NCBI GenBank assembly: GCA_963778165.1
Contig: CAVZTE010000005.1
Location: forward strand, 124,001 to 188,000
Direction: 5' to 3'
DNA from: Bog-756 sp963778165
GTDB taxonomy: Bacteria > Actinomycetota > Acidimicrobiia > Acidimicrobiales > RAAP-2
Length of the DNA: 64,000 bases
Positions 59,948-64,000 of this stretch are shown here, piece after piece (the stretch's first letter is position 1; each line of letters begins with the position of its first letter). The position numbers and the translations under genes were made by a program. Below the pieces are notes generated by a model. That model was not told the DNA's origin. It did not search any database and saw nothing but the letters and a program-made list of their open reading frames with translations.

Positions 59948-61491
59948 CAGGACTCTCCGAGGCCCCGGGGACCCGGCCCCAGACCCTGCCCACCCTCCGG
60001 CCCGGGACCGGCGTCTGGTCCGGTCAGGTCGATCACCGCCGCGGCCACCCGCTCCGCCTGCGCCCGCCCGTCGGCGTAGCAACGGACGGCGGCCGGGTCC
60101 GGCACCACCCGCCGGTCCACCGGATCGGCGGTGTCGAGTTCGAACTCCATGCCCACGGCTCGGGCGGCCAGCAAGGCGGCGCCGGCGGAAGCGGCCTGGC
60201 CCGAACGCCTGACACTGACGGCCAACCCGGTCACGCCGGTCAGCACCTCGAGCCACACCGGCGCGGCCGCCCCGGACCCCCCGGCGGCCAGCTCCGCCGG
60301 TGGCGGTCCGGGGGGCTTCCGCACGGCCATGGCCTCGAGACACCGGACCACCTCCCGGGCCACCGATTCGAAGGCGGCCCGGACCAGATCGTCCAACCCG
60401 TGGTCGGAGTGCAACCCGGTGAAGGCGGCCCCGGCCCGGTGGTCCCACCACGGGGCACGGGCCCCGTCCAACCAGGGGGTGGCCACCACGCCCCGGGCTC
60501 CCGGTGGGCTCTGGCCGGCCAGGTCGGCCAGCTCGCCCAGTTCCGACGCCGTGAGCTCACCCCGGCCGGTGAGGCGGCCCAGCCAGGCCAGGAACGACCC
60601 CGCCGCCGACAGCCCTCCTTCGAGCAGCCAGCCGCCGCCCGCCGAGCGGGGCCCGGCCCCCCGGGACAGCACCATCCCCGGCGGCCTGACCGTGGGCCGG
60701 GCGTCCAACGGAAGCGACACGTTGGCCGTGGTGCCCCAACTGACCATGGGGGAAGACTCGGAGGCGCCACTGCCCAACACCTCACAGGCCCGGTCGCCGG
60801 CCCCGATGACCACCGGGGTCCCGGCCACCAGGCCCAGGGCCGCGGCGGCCGGCGGGAGCAGCCGCCCACTGACGGCGTCGGAAGGGACCACCGGGGCCAA
60901 CTTCGATCCGGCCGCTCCGGCCAGCTCGTCGACCACCTCACCGTCGAGGTCGTAGAGCCCCGAGCGCCAGGCCATGGTGGGATCGGTGACCACCTCGCCG
61001 GTCAGACGCCAAGCCAGGAAGTCCCGGGGAGCCAACATCCAGGCACTGGCGCCCAGACGATCGGCGTCACTCTCGGCCAGCCAGGCGATCTTGGCCGCCA
61101 CCGACCCGGCCTCCAACGGGACCCCGGTACGGGTGAAGACCTGCTCCCCTCCGAGGGCCGCGGCCAGACGCTCGGCCTGGAGCTCAGCCCGGCGGTCCGA
61201 CCAGATGATGGCGGGGCCGAGGGGCGCCCCGGCGGCGTCGGCCAGCACCACGGACTGACGGGTTCCGGTGCAGGCCACCACGTCGACCACCCCGAACCGG
61301 TCACCGGCCCGGGCCCGGAGCGCCGCACACGCTGCGGTCAACGAGGACCACCAGGCCGCCGGGTCCTGCTCCAACCACCGGGGTCGGGGTCGGAGGGTCT
61401 CGACCCGCACCCCGGCCTGGGCCACCAATCCTCCGGCGTCCCAGAGCATGGCCTTGGTGACCGAGGTACCCAGGTCGACGGTGAGGATCAC
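59947..61491 (-). CDS. FGGY-family carbohydrate kinase
   Basis: 514 residues. The N-terminal phosphate loop is VDLGTSVTKAML, WSDRRAELQAERL resembles xylulokinase, and the catalytic base is Asp233 in IGAGDRACEVLG. The ATP site is MVSWGTTANVSL with a C-terminal GGSGAAAPVWLEVLTG. The xylulokinase substrate motif GQMHG is replaced by TGTRQS, so the sugar is probably not xylulose. GTG 61491 overlaps the aldolase stop (GTGA). It should phosphorylate the sugar or sugar acid handled by this operon. Confidence 0.9.
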   Translation of the reverse strand: MILTVDLGTSVTKAMLWDAGGLVAQAGVRVETLRPRPRWLEQDPAAWWSSLTAACAALRARAGDRFGVVDVVACTGTRQSVVLADAAGAPLGPAIIWSDRRAELQAERLAAALGGEQVFTRTGVPLEAGSVAAKIAWLAESDADRLGASAWMLAPRDFLAWRLTGEVVTDPTMAWRSGLYDLDGEVVDELAGAAGSKLAPVVPSDAVSGRLLPPAAAALGLVAGTPVVIGAGDRACEVLGSGASESSPMVSWGTTANVSLPLDARPTVRPPGMVLSRGAGPRSAGGGWLLEGGLSAAGSFLAWLGRLTGRGELTASELGELADLAGQSPPGARGVVATPWLDGARAPWWDHRAGAAFTGLHSDHGLDDLVRAAFESVAREVVRCLEAMAVRKPPGPPPAELAAGGSGAAAPVWLEVLTGVTGLAVSVRRSGQAASAGAALLAARAVGMEFELDTADPVDRRVVPDPAAVRCYADGRAQAERVAAAVIDLTGPDAGPGPEGGQGLGPGPRGLGES

Positions 61492-62246
61492 CGGCCGTGC
61501 ACGACGGCGGCCAACTCCTCGGCCATGGCCGATGGCGACGGCTCCTGGAAGATGGCCCGGCCCATGGCCAGCCCGGCCCCGCCGCCCGCCATCACGTCGC
61601 GGGTCTCCTCCAGCACCCGCTGGTGGCCGGCCCGGTCATGGGGGCCACCGAGGAACAGCACCGGCACGCCCACGCTGGCGGCCACCCGGCCCACCGCCTC
61701 GATCCGGGCCTCCCCGGCCGGAACGTCGGGCACCGGCACCTTGAGGAGGGGGGCGCCCAGGTCGTGGGCGATGACCGCGGCCAGGACGATGTCGTCCGTG
61801 GTGCGGGACATCCGTCCCGCCACCCACATCACCGGTTCGATCAGCGCCTCGAGGCCGTGGGACCGGGCCCCTTCCAGGACCTGTCCCAACAGCTCCAGAG
61901 CCGCCGCTCCACCCGGGTCGTCGGGAGCGATGCGGGTCATGAGCTTGATGCCGGTCCACCCGTCCTCGGCGGCCCGGTCCACGCTGGCCACCAGGCGGTC
62001 GTCGAGCTCGAAGGCGGTGCCGGCCAGCCCGGCGCGGTTGAGCGACAGGTACGTGCTCTGCCCGGGACCGATGGCGCCGGTGCGGGCCAGGGTGGCCAAC
62101 GGCTCGGCGCTGGCCAGTATCCCGTCGCAGTACGGCAGGGCCTCCCGGAGCGCCTGGATGTAGTCGGCGTTCCGCTCGATGGTCATGACCCCGCGGGCCC
62201 GGTGGTCCGCCGCCAGCACCAGGGCCGGATTGGTCAGTGGGCTCAT
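61488..62246 (-). CDS. Class I aldolase-like (beta/alpha)8 protein (Cgl0159/DhnA type)
   Basis: 252 residues. AADHRARGVM at the start, YLSLNRAGLAG, GIKLMTRIAPDD, ALIEPVMW, LLKVPVPD (Lys169 as candidate Schiff-base residue) and FLGGPHD are features of class I aldolases of the DhnA/LsrF and Cgl0159 groups. ATG 62246 overlaps the previous stop as ATGA. It probably cleaves the phosphorylated product of the adjacent kinase. The longer upstream frame is unconserved. Confidence 0.85.
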   Translation of the reverse strand: MSPLTNPALVLAADHRARGVMTIERNADYIQALREALPYCDGILASAEPLATLARTGAIGPGQSTYLSLNRAGLAGTAFELDDRLVASVDRAAEDGWTGIKLMTRIAPDDPGGAAALELLGQVLEGARSHGLEALIEPVMWVAGRMSRTTDDIVLAAVIAHDLGAPLLKVPVPDVPAGEARIEAVGRVAASVGVPVLFLGGPHDRAGHQRVLEETRDVMAGGGAGLAMGRAIFQEPSPSAMAEELAAVVHGR

Positions 62247-63142
62247 CCCTTCGGGGTCTCCAGGCCCGACCGGGTGTAGACCACCTTGGCCACCGACGAG
62301 AAGTCCTCCCGGCCGTACCCGGCCTCGGACGCCGCGGCCAGGGCCTCCCGGGCCGGGACGGTGGTGGCCAACGGCACGCCGGCCCCGGCGGCGTAGGCCA
62401 GGGCCAGGTCGAGGTCCTTGGCCATGAGGTCGGTCATGAACCCGGGCTGCCAACCGTTGGAGGCCGGGCTCTCGGGGATGACCCCGGGGGCGGGCAGTCG
62501 GGTGCGCACCGCCACGCAGTCGCCGGTCGAGTGCTCCAGCACCTCGAGGAACTTGGCCAGATCCACGCCGGAGGTGATGGCCAGGGCGGTGGCCTCGGAG
62601 GTGGCCAGCATCTGGGCCGCGTAGATCAGGTTGTTGCACAGCTTGACCACCTGGCCCATGCCCGGTCCGCCCACATGGACGATCAGCCCGGCGAAGGGGT
62701 CGAGGGCCGGACGGGCCGCCTCCAGGGTGGCCGGGTCACCGCCGACCATGAGGGTGAGCGTGCCCCGTTGGGCGCCGGCGGTGCCACCCGAGAGTGGGGC
62801 GTCGAGGAAGCCGGCGCCGGAGGCGGTGACCCGTTGGTGCTCGGCCCGCTCCACCTCGGGGTCGATGGTGGAGCAGTCGACCACGATCTTGCCGGCACCG
62901 AGCTCGGGGAGCATGGCGTCGACCACTTCGGTGACCTGGGGCGAGCTCGGGACGCAGAGGATCACGACGTCGCTGGCCTTGGCCACCGCGGCCGGTGACC
63001 CGCCGTCGGTGGCGCCCAGGGCCACGGCACGCTCCACCGGACCGGGACTCCGGGAGGCCACGGTCACCTGATGCCCCGCCTCGAGCAGGTGGCCGGTCAT
63101 GGGCAGTCCCATGGCTCCGAGGCCGATAAAGCCGAGTTGCAT
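62243..63142 (-). CDS. Beta-hydroxyacid dehydrogenase (2-hydroxy-3-oxopropionate reductase/3-hydroxyisobutyrate dehydrogenase type)
   Basis: 299 residues. The Rossmann loop is GFIGLGAMGLPM, substrate motif DAPLSGGTAGAQRGTL and catalytic Lys167 in GMGQVVKLCNN. ATG 63142 has GAGGAGG 6 nt upstream. In sugar-acid pathways this family reduces tartronate semialdehyde to glycerate, which would fit an aldolase product here. It overlaps the aldolase start by 4 nt. Confidence 0.9.
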   Translation of the reverse strand: MQLGFIGLGAMGLPMTGHLLEAGHQVTVASRSPGPVERAVALGATDGGSPAAVAKASDVVILCVPSSPQVTEVVDAMLPELGAGKIVVDCSTIDPEVERAEHQRVTASGAGFLDAPLSGGTAGAQRGTLTLMVGGDPATLEAARPALDPFAGLIVHVGGPGMGQVVKLCNNLIYAAQMLATSEATALAITSGVDLAKFLEVLEHSTGDCVAVRTRLPAPGVIPESPASNGWQPGFMTDLMAKDLDLALAYAAGAGVPLATTVPAREALAAASEAGYGREDFSSVAKVVYTRSGLETPKG

Positions 63143-63203
63143 AGAAGTCCTCCTCGTCGGGCGCACTGACGTACCGGGGCCCCTCGTCACCGGGGACCTC
63201 ATC

Positions 63204-63221
63204 GTGACACCTGGTGACACC
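63204..63221. promoter_or_regulatory. GTGACACC direct repeat upstream of dehydrogenase
   Basis: GTGACACC occurs at 63204-63211 and 63214-63221, spaced 10 bp (one helical turn) apart, about 62 nt upstream of ATG 63142. GGTGACACC is itself almost palindromic. A regulator site for the catabolic operon is plausible. Confidence 0.35.
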
Positions 63222-63326
63222 GACCGTTGGCGCCCGCACGGTGGTCGGTGTCGGGTTCTGCTCGTGGATCAACCAGACCGAGGCCTCATGCCAACAGCAG
63301 GACCGGCCGGGTCGGCCCGCCCGGGA

Positions 63327-64000
63327 TCAGGCGGCTCCGTCGAACTGCGGTAGCCACACCGCGGTGCCCTCCAACAGCTCGGCCACCATGGCCTCGGTCC
63401 GATGGAAGTCGCCCCGCCCGGCCAGAGGGTCGAGGAAGAACGCCGTCTCGGCCAGGGTGCGGTCCCCGGCGAGGGCGGCGGCCACCGTCAACTCCTGTAC
63501 CGCCACGTGGCGGCGGACCAGTTCGGCGTAGGGCGGCGGCAGGGGAGCCACATCACGCCCGCGGATGCCGTCCCCGTCCACCACGCAGATCGACTCCACC
63601 ACCGAGTCGGCCGGGACGTCGGGGACCTGGCCGGCGTTGGGGATGTTGACCGGGAGATGGCGGGGACTGCCGGTCACCAGGGAGTCGATGACCAGAGCCG
63701 GAAGCTCCCCCGACTGCCAGGTCTGCAACGGCTTGTCGCCGGACAGCCAGGCGTCCACATCGGCGATGTACCCGTCCTGATGACCTTGGCGGCGGTCGAT
63801 CGAGGTCAGCTCGATATTGAAGTCCGCGCCCCACCGGGACTCCTCGGTCAGCACCCAGGGCACGAACTCGGCGATGTGACGGTCGCCGGCCGCCGGCAGA
63901 GCACCCCACTTCTCCAGCATGGTGAGCTTGAGGGCGTGGCGCTGGCAGAAGTCGAGCCGGCTGAACTCCTCGGCCTCGGGTCGTTCGGGACCGGGCACCA
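63327..64000 (-). CDS. Family 4 glycoside hydrolase (GH4), N-terminus outside window
   Basis: The last about 223 residues of a GH4 enzyme. VNIPNAGQVPDVPADSVVES, then VRRHVAVQELTVAAALAGDRTLAETAFFLDPL are the conserved C-terminal features of alpha-galactosidase/6-phospho-glycosidase type GH4 proteins, which use NAD+ and a divalent metal. The NAD-binding N-terminus lies beyond 64000. Same strand as the catabolic operon, 184 nt upstream of it. It may release the monosaccharide (or glycuronic acid) that the kinase and aldolase then process. Confidence 0.82.
   Translation of the reverse strand, partial: VPGPERPEAEEFSRLDFCQRHALKLTMLEKWGALPAAGDRHIAEFVPWVLTEESRWGADFNIELTSIDRRQGHQDGYIADVDAWLSGDKPLQTWQSGELPALVIDSLVTGSPRHLPVNIPNAGQVPDVPADSVVESICVVDGDGIRGRDVAPLPPPYAELVRRHVAVQELTVAAALAGDRTLAETAFFLDPLAGRGDFHRTEAMVAELLEGTAVWLPQFDGAA

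Overview
This is one contiguous stretch of a very GC-rich (about 70%) actinobacterial chromosome, most plausibly from the class Acidimicrobiia or a close relative. The reasons are the gene order rpsO-pnp-M16 peptidase-dapB-dapA-RNase J-ftsK, GTG/TTG starts and ATGA/GTGA overlaps, a deazaflavin (F420)-type nitroreductase, KstR-like beta-oxidation genes, and large secreted proteins ending in 42-residue 'GYWLVASDGG' repeats, which I associate with this class. Placement at class level is inference. No rRNA, CRISPR array, transposase or phage gene was seen; the only RNA gene is a tRNA-Leu(UAG).

Layout. (1) 1-17,270, minus strand: housekeeping block rpsO, pnp, M16 peptidase, dapB, two TetR genes (one fused in frame to a ferritin-like diiron protein), dapA, RNase J, ftsK, a D-Ala-D-Ala carboxypeptidase, thrB, queF and the start of miaB. 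(2) 17.4-19.9 kb: 1-Cys peroxiredoxin, then divergent enoyl-CoA hydratase and HAD phosphatase genes. (3) 19.9-30.6 kb: cell-envelope genes: a flippase-like membrane protein with an internal kinase-like domain, a SpoIID/LytB-type protein and an FG-GAP protein that share the 42-residue repeats, a GT-C glycosyltransferase and an L,D-transpeptidase. (4) 30.9-42.6 kb: a surface-glycan export operon with five GT4 glycosyltransferases, two related methyltransferase-like proteins and a Wzm/Wzt ABC exporter, with a clpP gene inside it. Each exporter gene carries an apparent one-base insertion. (5) 42.7-45.4 kb: tRNA-Leu, a CmoB-like methyltransferase, a Ddn-family protein and an MFE-2-like dehydrogenase. 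(6) 45.4-50.2 kb: fatty-acid or steroid side-chain beta-oxidation genes (MaoC hydratase, fused double acyl-CoA dehydrogenase with a KstR-like palindrome upstream, enoyl-CoA hydratase, FAS1-type dehydratase). (7) 50.4-53.3 kb: a NagB-like deaminase, an esterase and a TauD-type dioxygenase. (8) 53.3-64.0 kb, minus strand: a reorganised branched-chain-amino-acid-type ABC transporter (LivG; fused LivH-LivM; LivF fused to an MFS transporter), preceded by a tightly overlapping catabolic operon of GH4 glycosidase, beta-hydroxyacid dehydrogenase, class I aldolase, FGGY kinase and a LarA-type nickel-pincer racemase/epimerase.

The most unusual content is the last block: a possibly undescribed sugar or sugar-acid pathway beside a transporter in which an MFS permease and a LivF ATPase are one polypeptide. 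Next come the TetR-diiron fusion with its internal ribosome-binding site and apparently leaderless promoter, and the pair of envelope proteins with six-fold GYW repeats.
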